In this document: positions 7,395 through 15,011 of the stretch, in pieces
Numbering within the stretch: the first letter of the stretch is position 1
How the letters are laid out: every line of letters starts with the position of its first letter
Source of the DNA: Rhodobacteraceae bacterium UBA3087
GTDB taxonomy: Bacteria > Pseudomonadota > Alphaproteobacteria > Rhodobacterales > Rhodobacteraceae
Assembly: GCA_002367285.1 (NCBI GenBank)
Contig: DFBF01000018.1
Span: forward strand, 1 to 17,116
Direction: 5' to 3'
Length of the DNA: 17,116 bases
The notes under the pieces: generated by a model
Told to the model about the DNA's origin: nothing
The model's database searches: none
What the model saw: the letters and a program-made list of their open reading frames with translations, nothing else
Position numbers and translations under genes: made by a program

Positions 7395-9185
7395 CTAGCG
7401 TTCGGTCAGCTTCAGTTCGATCCGCCGGTTCTGCGCGCGGGCCTCGGCTGTATCGGCCGGGTTCACCGGCTGATATTCACCAAACCCCGTCGCCGCAAGG
7501 CGCGTTGGCGGAAAGCCAAGCACATCGGTCATGTATTCCACGACCGACAGGGCGCGACCCTGCGACAGCTCCCAGTTGTTGCGATATTCACCAGTGCCCA
7601 GCAGCGGCACGTTATCCGTGTGCCCGTCGACGCGAATGATCCAATCAATTTCCGGTGGGATCTGATCGGCCACTTCGGCCAGGATCGCCGCCACATTGGC
7701 AATCTGCGTCTGCCCTTCGGGGGCCAGGGCCACATCGGCGCTTTCAAACAGCACTTCCGATGAAAACACAAAACGGTCGCCAACAATACGGACCCCCTCG
7801 CGGTCCCCCAAAAGCGCGCGCATCTTGCCAAAGAATTCGGACCGATAGGATGCCAATTCCTTCGCCTCTTCCTCCAACCGTTTGCGTTCGGCCTCTTCCA
7901 AGGTAGCGCGTTTACGCTCTTCGGCCGCCACCCGTGCCAGAGCAGCATTCAGACGCGAGCCCAGCGCCTCGAGCTGAATCTGAGCGTCAGCATCCTGCGA
8001 CGCAGCTTCGTCCAGAATGGCGTTCAGGCTGCCCAATTGCACCCGCAGCGATGCCACCTGTTCGTTCAACAAGGCCACCTTGCGCGCCGCCTCGGCACTC
8101 ACGGCCTCCTCCTGCGCCAAGGCCGTGTTGGCCACCGCCAACAGTGCCGCGCGCTTTTCGGCTTCGCTCATTGCCTCGGCCAAACGGTCATCAACCGACC
8201 CTTGTGCCGCCTGCGCTGCCGCCAGCAAGGTCAATGTCTCCTCGGCCCGCTTGCGCTGTTCCTCCAGCGCCAGGGTCATGGCCGTCAGCTCATCGTCCGC
8301 CGATTTCAGCCGCGCGCGCAATGCTTCGGCGGCGGCCAGATCAGACAGGCGGGCGGCCTCTTCCGCGCTCAGCGCGCCTTCGGCGTCGGCCAGACGCACG
8401 CGCAGCACCTCTGCTGCGGCCACCTCGGCCAAACGCGCGGCCTCGGCCTCGCTCAGCGTGCCCTCGGCGGCGATCAGCGCCGCCTGCAAAGCCGCCGCTT
8501 CAGCCCCCGTGCCCTCAAGCCGCGCCAACGCCGCCGCCAAAGACGTGTCGCGCTCCGACACCTGCCCTTTCAGATCGGCCACCAGAGCCTCGAGCGCCTC
8601 GCGCCGGGCGGCGGCCAGACGGGCCGTTTCAGCGCCCGCATCAATTTCATCACGCGCACGCGCCAAGGCCAGGTTCAACGCCTCTTGTTCGGTGATCAGC
8701 CGCGCCTCGCGCGCCTCCAGCTCCTCCAGAGTGGCCGACAGCTGCGCGCCGGCAGAAACCGCCTGGTCACGTTCGGCCAACAGGGTCGCAACCTGGGCCT
8801 CGAAACTGGAGATTTGCGCGGATCGGGCCGACAGCTCGGCGTCCTGCGCCGCCACATTGGCGCTGAGCGATGCGATCAACGCCGCCTGGGTCTCGGCGGC
8901 CGCTTCCGCCTCGGACAGGGTGGCGCCCAAGCGGCCCACATCGGCCTCAAGCCCGGTCGCGCGGTTGCGTTCCAACCCCAGCGCATCGGCCAGTTCGGCC
9001 ACCTGCGAGGACAGCTCATCCAACTCGGTTTCCTGTCCCGAAATGGTTTCGCGCAGCACGAACTGCACCACCATAAAGATGGTCAGAACGAACATCAGCA
9101 CCAGCAAAAGCGCGGTCATCGCATCAACGAACCCGGGCCAGATCGACCCCGCCATCCGGTTCACGCTGCGCCGCGTCAGGGCCAT
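7395..9185 (-). CDS. MotB/OmpA-like peptidoglycan-binding stator protein with long coiled coil
   Basis: A 596-residue inner-membrane protein. There is one N-terminal membrane segment (about 16-44) with an aspartate at its start in FVDAMTALLLVLMF (D21), the position of the ion-binding Asp in MotB and ExbD. Residues about 50-445 are an almost unbroken Ala/Glu/Leu/Arg-rich coiled coil. The C-terminal OmpA-like domain (about 470-596) contains GHTDNVP (521-527), LSQGRALSV (540-548), GFGEYQPV (567-574) and NRRIEL (586-591), as needed to hold peptidoglycan. MotB itself is about 300 residues and has only a short linker, so this belongs to the large MotB-like group annotated as peptidoglycan-binding proteins. 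It starts three bases after the stop of the MotA/TolQ-like gene, forming a two-gene ion-motor unit. No flagellar gene is nearby, so motility is not implied. Its job is unknown. Confidence 0.85.
   Translation of the reverse strand: MALTRRSVNRMAGSIWPGFVDAMTALLLVLMFVLTIFMVVQFVLRETISGQETELDELSSQVAELADALGLERNRATGLEADVGRLGATLSEAEAAAETQAALIASLSANVAAQDAELSARSAQISSFEAQVATLLAERDQAVSAGAQLSATLEELEAREARLITEQEALNLALARARDEIDAGAETARLAAARREALEALVADLKGQVSERDTSLAAALARLEGTGAEAAALQAALIAAEGTLSEAEAARLAEVAAAEVLRVRLADAEGALSAEEAARLSDLAAAEALRARLKSADDELTAMTLALEEQRKRAEETLTLLAAAQAAQGSVDDRLAEAMSEAEKRAALLAVANTALAQEEAVSAEAARKVALLNEQVASLRVQLGSLNAILDEAASQDADAQIQLEALGSRLNAALARVAAEERKRATLEEAERKRLEEEAKELASYRSEFFGKMRALLGDREGVRIVGDRFVFSSEVLFESADVALAPEGQTQIANVAAILAEVADQIPPEIDWIIRVDGHTDNVPLLGTGEYRNNWELSQGRALSVVEYMTDVLGFPPTRLAATGFGEYQPVNPADTAEARAQNRRIELKLTER
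8307..8471 (-). repeat. Two 84-bp-period tandem repeats inside the coiled-coil coding region
   Basis: Bases 8391-8471 and 8307-8387 encode near-identical 27-residue blocks (residues 239-265 and 267-293), starting 28 residues apart. Both read xAEGxLSxxEAARLxxxAAAExLRxRL. Twenty-eight residues equal four heptads, so the duplication keeps the coiled-coil register. It looks like an internal duplication that lengthened the helix. Confidence 0.8.
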
Positions 9186-9188
9186 GGA

Positions 9189-10376
9189 TCAGCCCCGCCC
9201 GCTTTGACGGATTGCCTTGGTCAGATGGGCCAGATCGGTGCGCAATTCGGCCAGGCTTTCCTGCCGCCCCGCCGATATTTCTTCCAGAATTCGCAACAGC
9301 TGCACGTCGATCGAGCGCAGGCGCATCCGGCTTTCGGCGTCCGTTCCGGCGGGTTCTTCTTCCTCGTGGGCCAGCGCGCGCGCTTCCATCAGCGCGACCA
9401 TGCGCTCCTGCCCTTCGGCCATGCGGATCAGGATTGGGGTCGACACCCCTTCGGCTTCGATCCGATCCGCCAGCCGTTCGACGGCATCCGCCAACGTGCC
9501 CAACCGTTCATCGACCAGTGCACGCGACACGTCGGACTGGGTGAACATGGTCTGGAGCGATTCCATCTGTTCGGCCATATGCCCAGCCAAAGCGCCGACA
9601 ATGCCCGCATCCCCGGCCTCGCCTTCCCCGGTGGCAAACCCCAGTTTGGTGATCGAGGACAGCCATTCTTCCAGCTCGCGATAGAACCGGTTCTGGCCGT
9701 GGCCCGCGAACAGCTCCAACAGGCCGACGACCAGCGATCCGGCCAGCCCCAACAGCGATGAACTGAACGCCGTGCCCATGCCGCCCAACTGTGCCTCAAG
9801 CCCGGTCATCAGGCGGTTGAACACCTCAACCCCGCCTTCACCTTCGCCGGGGGCCAGTGACCGAATGGTTTCAACAACAGCCGGAACTGTCGTGGCCAAA
9901 CCATAGAACGTGCCCAAAAGACCCAGGAAAATCAATAGGTTGGTGATGTATCGCGTGATATCACGCGCCTCATCAATCCGGGTGGCAACCGAATCCAGGA
10001 TCGACCGCGAAGACGCCGCGCCGATCTGCATCCGCGCGCCTCGTGCGCCCAGCAACGCTGCCAGCGGTGCCAACAGGCGTGGCGCGCGGCTGGCGTCAAA
10101 CCCCTCGCGTTCACGGGTGAACCCCGTCACCCAGCTGACCGATGTGTTGATCTGCCAGACCTGCCAGAAGCAGGCCAACAACCCGAACACAAAGACAACC
10201 AGGATAAACCCGTTCAGATATAGGTTGGCCAAGAACACCGGCATAACGCGGGGCAAGGCGACAAAGCCGCCAAAGCCGCCAAGGCCAAGCACAATCAACA
10301 TCAGAACAATCTGACGCGCGGGTCTTGTGAAATACGGCTCGGCCCCGGTTTGGGGGCTGCGATCCGGCTGGTCCAT
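9189..10376 (-). CDS. MotA/TolQ/ExbB-family proton-channel protein
   Basis: A 395-residue integral membrane protein (398 if the upstream ATG at 10385 is used; numbering below is from that ATG). Four hydrophobic segments are seen at about 27-45, 56-76, 148-170 and 205-226. The third holds FLGLLGTFYGL (153-163) and the fourth begins GMGTAFSSSLLGLAGS (202-217), including the Thr/Ser positions conserved in ExbB, TolQ and MotA channel helices. A soluble, mostly helical tail of about 170 residues follows (229-398), longer than in TolQ or ExbB. It should form a pentameric ion channel around a dimer of the MotB-like protein encoded immediately downstream. The ATG at 10376 is preferred because AGGGA lies eight bases before it, while the same purines abut the ATG at 10385. 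The ChaC-type gene lies upstream on the same strand. What the channel drives is not known. Confidence 0.85.
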   Translation of the reverse strand: MDQPDRSPQTGAEPYFTRPARQIVLMLIVLGLGGFGGFVALPRVMPVFLANLYLNGFILVVFVFGLLACFWQVWQINTSVSWVTGFTREREGFDASRAPRLLAPLAALLGARGARMQIGAASSRSILDSVATRIDEARDITRYITNLLIFLGLLGTFYGLATTVPAVVETIRSLAPGEGEGGVEVFNRLMTGLEAQLGGMGTAFSSSLLGLAGSLVVGLLELFAGHGQNRFYRELEEWLSSITKLGFATGEGEAGDAGIVGALAGHMAEQMESLQTMFTQSDVSRALVDERLGTLADAVERLADRIEAEGVSTPILIRMAEGQERMVALMEARALAHEEEEPAGTDAESRMRLRSIDVQLLRILEEISAGRQESLAELRTDLAHLTKAIRQSGRG

Positions 10377-10410
10377 GCTGGACATCCCTGTCGCAATTCT
10401 TGTTACGTGA

Positions 10411-10440
10411 AGGTTAAGACCAGATGCGGTCCCTTGCCAA
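10411..10440 (-). promoter_or_regulatory. Weak candidate promoter for the MotA/MotB-like pair
   Basis: In the gap after the ChaC-type gene the minus strand has TTGGCA (10440-10435, 5 of 6 to the -35 consensus) and TAACCT (10416-10411, 3 of 6 to the -10) with 18 bases between. The motor pair could therefore be expressed apart from the upstream gene, but read-through from it is just as possible. Confidence 0.22.
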
Positions 10441-10443
10441 GGC

Positions 10444-10980
10444 TTAAGCGGTCTGGCGGCGCACTTCGCGGGCCAACCAGGTCAGATCGTCGTCTTCGAT
10501 GCCCAATTCGGCCAGATGGTCGGCGGTATTATACAGGTATTCGGTGTTTGGCCCGCGCCCACCGATGGCTGTGGCGATAATCCCGGCCTGCTCTTGCAGG
10601 TCCAGCGTGCAATACTGCACGTGATGCGGATCAATCACATAGGTCACCGCGCTTACCCGCCGTCCATCCGTCAGGTCGACCAGCAATTCCCGTTCCAGAT
10701 ACGCCGAAGACACCAACTCGCGTTCGCGCAAGTCGCGCAAGGTTTTCGCGTGATGATCCGGGCTGACCCTGAAGGCCAAACCGTGACATTCTGACCCCGC
10801 ATGTTCATCCAGCGCCAGCACCAGACCCGGCGCGGCATCGGTTCCGCGATGGTGGATCGAGCGCATACAGAAACTGCGCCAATACCCCGGTAAAGTGGCA
10901 ATCACCCGGTCCTCAAACGGAAACCCCGGATGCCACATCAGCGATCCGTATCCAAAAACCCACATCTCACCATTGCTCAT
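10444..10980 (-). CDS. ChaC-type gamma-glutamylcyclotransferase
   Basis: A 178-residue cytoplasmic protein of the ChaC family, whose members cleave glutathione to 5-oxoproline and Cys-Gly. The substrate-binding signature VFGYGSLMW is at residues 8-16. The catalytic glutamate is E88 in RELVSSAY, matching the RE-(6)-Y pattern of ChaC proteins. The PGYWRSFC (31-38) and GLAFRV (67-72) segments are also typical, as is the C-terminal GPNTEYLYNTADHLAELGI region. Length is normal for a bacterial member (about 175-230). The ATG at 10980 has a weak GAGGG about nine bases upstream and is divergent from the DUF2125 gene across 63 bases. It is followed on the same strand by the MotA-like gene. Family assignment is firm; activity on glutathione rather than another gamma-glutamyl peptide is inferred. 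Confidence 0.9.
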   Translation of the reverse strand: MSNGEMWVFGYGSLMWHPGFPFEDRVIATLPGYWRSFCMRSIHHRGTDAAPGLVLALDEHAGSECHGLAFRVSPDHHAKTLRDLRERELVSSAYLERELLVDLTDGRRVSAVTYVIDPHHVQYCTLDLQEQAGIIATAIGGRGPNTEYLYNTADHLAELGIEDDDLTWLAREVRRQTA

Positions 10981-11043
10981 CTGTCTGGCCCTCGTTGCGC
11001 CGCCCCTGTAAACACCGAACCAGAGACAAGGGAAAGGTCCACC

Positions 11044-12045
11044 ATGCGCAAGTTGCTGGCAATCACCGCCGTTCTGGCCCTGCTTTGGGGTGGCTATTGG
11101 CTGATCGGGGCCGGCGCGATGGAAAAAGCACTGCGGGGGTGGATCGCGGATCGCCAGGGCGAAGGCTGGGTTGCGGAATATACTCAGTTGGACACGCGCG
11201 GCTTTCCCAGCCGGTTTGACACGACCATCGAGGGGCTGGAGCTGGCCGATCCCGACACGGGCCTGGCCTGGCAGGTGCCCTGGTTCCAGATCCTGTCACT
11301 GTCCTACAGCCCCCATCACGTGATCGCGGTCTGGCCCGATCAACAGGTCATCGCCACGCCGAACCAACGCATCGACATCACCACCGCCGACATGCGCGGA
11401 TCGGTGGTGTTGGATGTGGACACCTCGCTGCCGCTGAACCGCGCCTCCATCGTGATGGAGCGGATGGAGTTCGGCTCAAACGCGGGCTGGAGCGCCGCAC
11501 TGGACCACGCCCAACTGGCCACCCGCCAGAGCGTCGGTGCCGTGAACAGCCACGACATCAGCTTTTCCGCGACCGGGTTCAAACCGGCCTCGGGGTTCAT
11601 CGAACGGTTGGGGCGGGGCGACCTTTTGCCCGACATCATTGATGGGATGAGCGTGAAGGCCACCGTCGCGTTCACCGCCCCCTGGGACCGGTTCGCCATT
11701 GAACGCGCGCGCCCGCAGGTGACGCGCATCGACCTTGAATTGCTCAAGGCCAACTGGGATCAGCTGGACCTGTGGATGGCGGGGGCGGTGGACGTGGACG
11801 CACGGGGCATACCGACCGGAGAGATCACCGTAAAGGCCAAGAACTGGCGCGACATGGTGACAATCGCGGTGGCCGCAAACGTCCTGCCCGAGGCGCTGGA
11901 AGGCACCGTCGTTGGCGCGTTGGAATTCCTGTCCACCCTGTCGGGCGACCCGACCACGCTGGACGCGCCGCTGACGGTGAAGAACGAAAAACTGTGGCTG
12001 GGTCCGGTGCCGATCGGCGCCGCGCCGCGCATCGTGATCCGCTGA
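11044..12045 (+). CDS. DUF2125 domain-containing protein, membrane-anchored or secreted
   Basis: A 333-residue protein matching the DUF2125 family of Rhodobacterales and relatives. It has an N-terminal hydrophobic helix (about 4-25, signal peptide or anchor) and no lipobox. The characteristic opening follows: an amphipathic segment, then RGFPSRFDTTIEGLELADP (52-70) and SYSPHHVIAVWP (88-99). The remainder reads as alternating beta strands with repeated GxxVxD-type turns, reminiscent of lipid-transfer or AsmA-like beta-sheet proteins, but that likeness is only structural intuition. No catalytic residues stand out and the function is unknown. ATG at 11044 is preceded by AAAGG seven bases upstream; an earlier in-frame opening overlaps the ChaC-type gene and is rejected. 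The gene ends 12 bases from the converging extensin-family gene. Confidence 0.85.
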   Translation: MRKLLAITAVLALLWGGYWLIGAGAMEKALRGWIADRQGEGWVAEYTQLDTRGFPSRFDTTIEGLELADPDTGLAWQVPWFQILSLSYSPHHVIAVWPDQQVIATPNQRIDITTADMRGSVVLDVDTSLPLNRASIVMERMEFGSNAGWSAALDHAQLATRQSVGAVNSHDISFSATGFKPASGFIERLGRGDLLPDIIDGMSVKATVAFTAPWDRFAIERARPQVTRIDLELLKANWDQLDLWMAGAVDVDARGIPTGEITVKAKNWRDMVTIAVAANVLPEALEGTVVGALEFLSTLSGDPTTLDAPLTVKNEKLWLGPVPIGAAPRIVIR

Positions 12046-12057
12046 GCGGTTCGGCAA

Positions 12058-12918
12058 TCAGCGGCAGTACGACCCGCTGCGATACCGCGCCGTGTCCACA
12101 TGCAGGTGGTCCTGATGATACCGATCCGCGTTCGGCCCCAACACGGTGCCAAACGGACCACAGGCGGATTTGTGAATTGCTTTCAAGACCTTGCCTTGCA
12201 CGGGATCCCGCCATCCGTTCAGAACACTTAACGTCACGCCATTTTGCAACGTCACCCCGGCCACGTCGACCGCATGGCCTTTGCCATGTTCGCTGATCCT
12301 GCCACCGGGCTGATTGTTGCGGGTGCGACAAGAATAATGTGCGACGATCTTCAGCCCGGACAGCCCGCCCCCCAACCGGCCAACAGCAGGCTGCACACCC
12401 GTTTTCACCCAGGTGTTCAAGGCCTTGGCGGTGGGACAGTCGATGACCGCCGGCTGGCTGAGCGTGACGCCCGACACCGACGTCACACGCACCGGATTGC
12501 TGACACCACAGCCGGGCAGCTTGCCGGGAATGGCCGCGATCACCTGGCCCTTTATCTCATTCACCCCGCAAACCGACCCACGCCGCCCGGCCCGCACGGG
12601 CGTGGTCGCCGTGCGATGCGTCCGCACGGCCGGGCGTTTCGTTGGGCGCGGCGAGGCCGCAATGGCTGATGCCGTTGGAGACGCAGAACTTGCCACAGGA
12701 TTTGCCGCAGCGTTCGCCACGGCCGTGACACCAGCCGCCTCAACAGCCCGGCGCGGCCTGCGCTGGGGGTGCTGCGATCGTTCCGGCGCACTGCCGGTCG
12801 CCACAATCGGCGCGACGGCCCCGGGCCGCTTCAACGGAACAGGCGAGCGATCAGGCGCATCGGCAAGGGCTTGCCCGGCCAGACCCAGCACCGCCACCAT
12901 GCCAAGGATCAGTCTCAC
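12058..12918 (-). CDS. Extensin-family protein (M15-like zinc peptidase fold), secreted
   Basis: A 286-residue protein with a signal peptide (hydrophobic 2-17, probable cleavage after ALA at 19). A Pro/Ala/Arg-rich low-complexity linker (about 20-115) follows, then a C-terminal extensin-like domain. Motifs of the D,D-carboxypeptidase (M15) fold are visible: SEHGKGHAVD (209-218), matching SxHxxGxAxD with H211 and D218, and YHQDHLHVD (267-275), giving the final His ligand. Six cysteines (117, 137, 161, 197, 253, 285) suggest three disulfides. The bacterial domain is probably a periplasmic peptidoglycan-acting enzyme; this is inferred from the fold. The start is GTG at 12918, overlapping the tyrC stop as GTGA, with GGGGAG nine bases upstream. 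The plant-like name reflects only the linker and Pfam label, not a plant cell wall role. Confidence 0.85.
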   Translation of the reverse strand: MRLILGMVAVLGLAGQALADAPDRSPVPLKRPGAVAPIVATGSAPERSQHPQRRPRRAVEAAGVTAVANAAANPVASSASPTASAIAASPRPTKRPAVRTHRTATTPVRAGRRGSVCGVNEIKGQVIAAIPGKLPGCGVSNPVRVTSVSGVTLSQPAVIDCPTAKALNTWVKTGVQPAVGRLGGGLSGLKIVAHYSCRTRNNQPGGRISEHGKGHAVDVAGVTLQNGVTLSVLNGWRDPVQGKVLKAIHKSACGPFGTVLGPNADRYHQDHLHVDTARYRSGSYCR

Positions 12919-13835
12919 TCGGGCTTGCTCCCCCGACCGAAATCCGGCGCATCAGTGTCTTGTCCGGCCTCAATGATACTGCGCCGGATTGCCCGCGTAT
13001 GGGTGAAATAGTCGAACAACGCGTCGCCATCGCCGGTGCGAATGGCGCGTTGCAGGGCGAACAATTCTTCGGTGAACCGGCCCAGGACCTCCAGCGTCGC
13101 GTCCTTGTTGGTCAGGAACACGTCGCGCCACATGGTCGGATCCGACGCCGCGATCCGCGTGAAATCGCGAAATCCCGCGGCCGAGTATTTGATGACTTCG
13201 CTGTCCGTCACCCGGCCCAAATCATCCGCCACGCCGACCATCGTATAGGCGATCAGGTGCGGCGTGTGGCTGGTCACGGCCAGCACCAGATCATGGTGGT
13301 CCGCCTCCATCACATCGACATTCGACCCCATGCCTTCCCACAGCGCGCGCAGCCGCGAAACAGCCGCCTCGTCCGAGCCTTCGACCGGCACGATCAGGCA
13401 CCAGCGGTTGTCGAACAGTTCGGCAAACCCCGACCGCGGGCCGCTGTGTTCGGTGCCCGCCACGGGGTGGGCCGGGATGAAATGCACGCCGTCAGGAATG
13501 TACGGGCCAACCCTGTCGATTACCGCGCGCTTCACCGACCCCACGTCCGTTACCGTGGCGCCGGGTGCAAGATGCGGGCTGATCTCGGCGGCAACTTCGC
13601 CCATCGCGCCAACCGGCACGGCCAGCACCACCAGATCAGCGCCCTGCACGGCTTCGGCGGCGGTGTCGACCACGCGGTCCACCAGGCCGATGTCTTTAGC
13701 CACACGGCGGGTCTCGGCGCTGCGTGCTGTGCCCACGATTTCGCCCGCCAATCCGGCGCGGCGCATGGCCAGCGACATGGATCCCGCGATCAGCCCCAAA
13801 CCGATCAGGGCAACCTTTTTATAAATCATGCTCAT
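12915..13835 (-). CDS. tyrC: Prephenate/arogenate dehydrogenase
   Basis: This enzyme oxidatively decarboxylates prephenate (or arogenate) to 4-hydroxyphenylpyruvate (or tyrosine), the committed step to tyrosine. The 306-residue protein has an N-terminal NAD(P)-binding fold with GLGLIAGS (12-19) and the strand-loop AVPVGAM (72-78). It also has the family block TDVGSVKRAV (96-105) and the active-site segment HPVAGTEHSGP (123-133), followed by TSHTPHLIAY (188-197) in the helical dimerisation domain. There is no fused chorismate mutase and no C-terminal ACT domain, so the enzyme may lack direct tyrosine feedback. The ATG at 13835 overlaps the hisC stop as ATGA and has AAGGGG upstream; an ATG two codons later is less likely. 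Whether it prefers prephenate or arogenate cannot be told by eye. Confidence 0.93.
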   Translation of the reverse strand: MSMIYKKVALIGLGLIAGSMSLAMRRAGLAGEIVGTARSAETRRVAKDIGLVDRVVDTAAEAVQGADLVVLAVPVGAMGEVAAEISPHLAPGATVTDVGSVKRAVIDRVGPYIPDGVHFIPAHPVAGTEHSGPRSGFAELFDNRWCLIVPVEGSDEAAVSRLRALWEGMGSNVDVMEADHHDLVLAVTSHTPHLIAYTMVGVADDLGRVTDSEVIKYSAAGFRDFTRIAASDPTMWRDVFLTNKDATLEVLGRFTEELFALQRAIRTGDGDALFDYFTHTRAIRRSIIEAGQDTDAPDFGRGSKPE

Positions 13836-14917
13836 TCCCCCGCCCCTTTGAACAGACCAATGGTGTGGGCAACGCGGCGACAGCCCGCTTCGTCACCAAC
13901 GGTGATGCGCAACCCATTGGGAAAGCCATATCCAGCAACCAGCCGTACGATGATGCCCTGGTCTTTCAGGAAGGTGTCACAGGCGACGGCCTCGGCCTGG
14001 TCGGCAAAGCGCACCAACAGGAAATTGGCGTGGCTTTCGTCCACCTCCAGGCCCAGCGCCAGCAATGCCTCGCGCAGCCAGACCCGCAGACGGGCATTTT
14101 CGCTTTTGCACTTGGTGACGTATTGCGTGTCCCGCAGCGCCGCCTCGGCGGTCTCAAGCTGAGGTTTGGACAGGTTGAATGGACCGCGAATACGGTTCAA
14201 CACGTCGATCACGTCGGCAGGGCCATAGCCCCAGCCGACACGCAATCCTCCCAGGCCATAGAGCTTGGAAAACGTGCGGGTCATTACCACATTGTCGCGC
14301 GCTTCAACCAGCGCGGCGCCGCCGTCAAACCCTTCGGCAAATTCGGCATAAGCGCCATCCAGAACCAGCAAGGCCTGCGCGGGCAGCGCGGCGGCCAGGC
14401 GTTTCAACTCCTTCATCGGCACCATTGTGCCGGTCGGATTGCCGGGGTTTGCGATGAACACCAGACGCGTGCGGTCGGTGCAGCCCGCCAGGATCGCATC
14501 GACATCAACAACGCGGTCCGTTTCGGCCACCGTGACCGGGGTCGCCCCCACCGCCAGCGTTGAAATTTTATACATCGAAAAGCCATGTTCGGTGTGGATT
14601 ACCTCGTCGCCCGGCCCGGCATAGGCCTGACACAGGAAGGTGATCACCTCATCCGAGCCGACACCGCAAATGATCCGATCCGCGTCCACCCTGTGCACCT
14701 CGGCAATCGCTGCGCGCAGCGCGCCGTGATCGGTGTTCGGATATCGATGCAGATCAAGCCCGGCACGGCGAAAGGTTTCGACAGCCTTCTGGCTTGGCCC
14801 GAACGGGTTCTCGTTCGAACTCAGCTTCAGCGGTTCACTCACGCCCTCGATCTTGGAACTGCCGCCAACATAGGGGGCAATGTCCAGAATTCCTGGTTGT
14901 GGCTTGATGGTACTCAT
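13832..14917 (-). CDS. hisC: Histidinol-phosphate/aromatic aminotransferase, HisC type
   Basis: A 361-residue fold-type I PLP aminotransferase of the HisC family, which transaminates imidazole-acetol phosphate and, in many bacteria, aromatic keto acids. Motifs in order: LSSNENPFG (32-40), RYPN (58-61), GVGSDEVI (85-92), ANPGNPTGT (156-164), DGAYAEF (187-193), the Schiff-base lysine K218 in TFSKLYGLGGLRVGW (215-229), and a C-terminal GLRITVG containing the substrate-carboxylate arginine. ATG at 14917 has AAGGAG seven bases upstream (14925-14930), clearly better than starts further up, and gives the family length. Its stop overlaps the tyrC start by four bases, so the two proteins are made together. 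A histidine role is not excluded, but no his operon gene is present here. Confidence 0.93.
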   Translation of the reverse strand: MSTIKPQPGILDIAPYVGGSSKIEGVSEPLKLSSNENPFGPSQKAVETFRRAGLDLHRYPNTDHGALRAAIAEVHRVDADRIICGVGSDEVITFLCQAYAGPGDEVIHTEHGFSMYKISTLAVGATPVTVAETDRVVDVDAILAGCTDRTRLVFIANPGNPTGTMVPMKELKRLAAALPAQALLVLDGAYAEFAEGFDGGAALVEARDNVVMTRTFSKLYGLGGLRVGWGYGPADVIDVLNRIRGPFNLSKPQLETAEAALRDTQYVTKCKSENARLRVWLREALLALGLEVDESHANFLLVRFADQAEAVACDTFLKDQGIIVRLVAGYGFPNGLRITVGDEAGCRRVAHTIGLFKGAGE

Positions 14918-15011
14918 ATCCCGGCTCCTTCGTGGGGCCGTCATACAAGGCCACCCCAAGGGCGGGAAGGGCCAATGATGCCACGCGCCGTTTAGATATC
15001 GAATGTGGGCT

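Noticed and set aside
8307..8471. CRISPR or other non-coding array at the 84-bp repeats
   Set aside because: There are only two copies with a coding-frame period and no spacers; they encode heptad repeats of the coiled coil.
8037..9761. Long plus-strand open frame opposite the MotB-like and MotA-like genes
   Set aside because: It spans two well-supported genes on the other strand; the low-complexity Arg/Gln/His composition is the mirror image of the Ala/Glu coiled coil.
7395..10376. Zorya-type anti-phage defence (ZorA/ZorB-like pair)
   Set aside because: The motor halves resemble ZorAB in outline, but no ZorC, ZorD or ZorE-like gene, helicase or nuclease is adjacent, and the surrounding genes are core metabolism. 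The ordinary MotA/MotB-like label is safer.
12960..14162. Plus-strand open frame of 400 codons opposite tyrC and hisC
   Set aside because: It is antisense to two enzymes with complete motifs; no recognisable domain or plausible start site.
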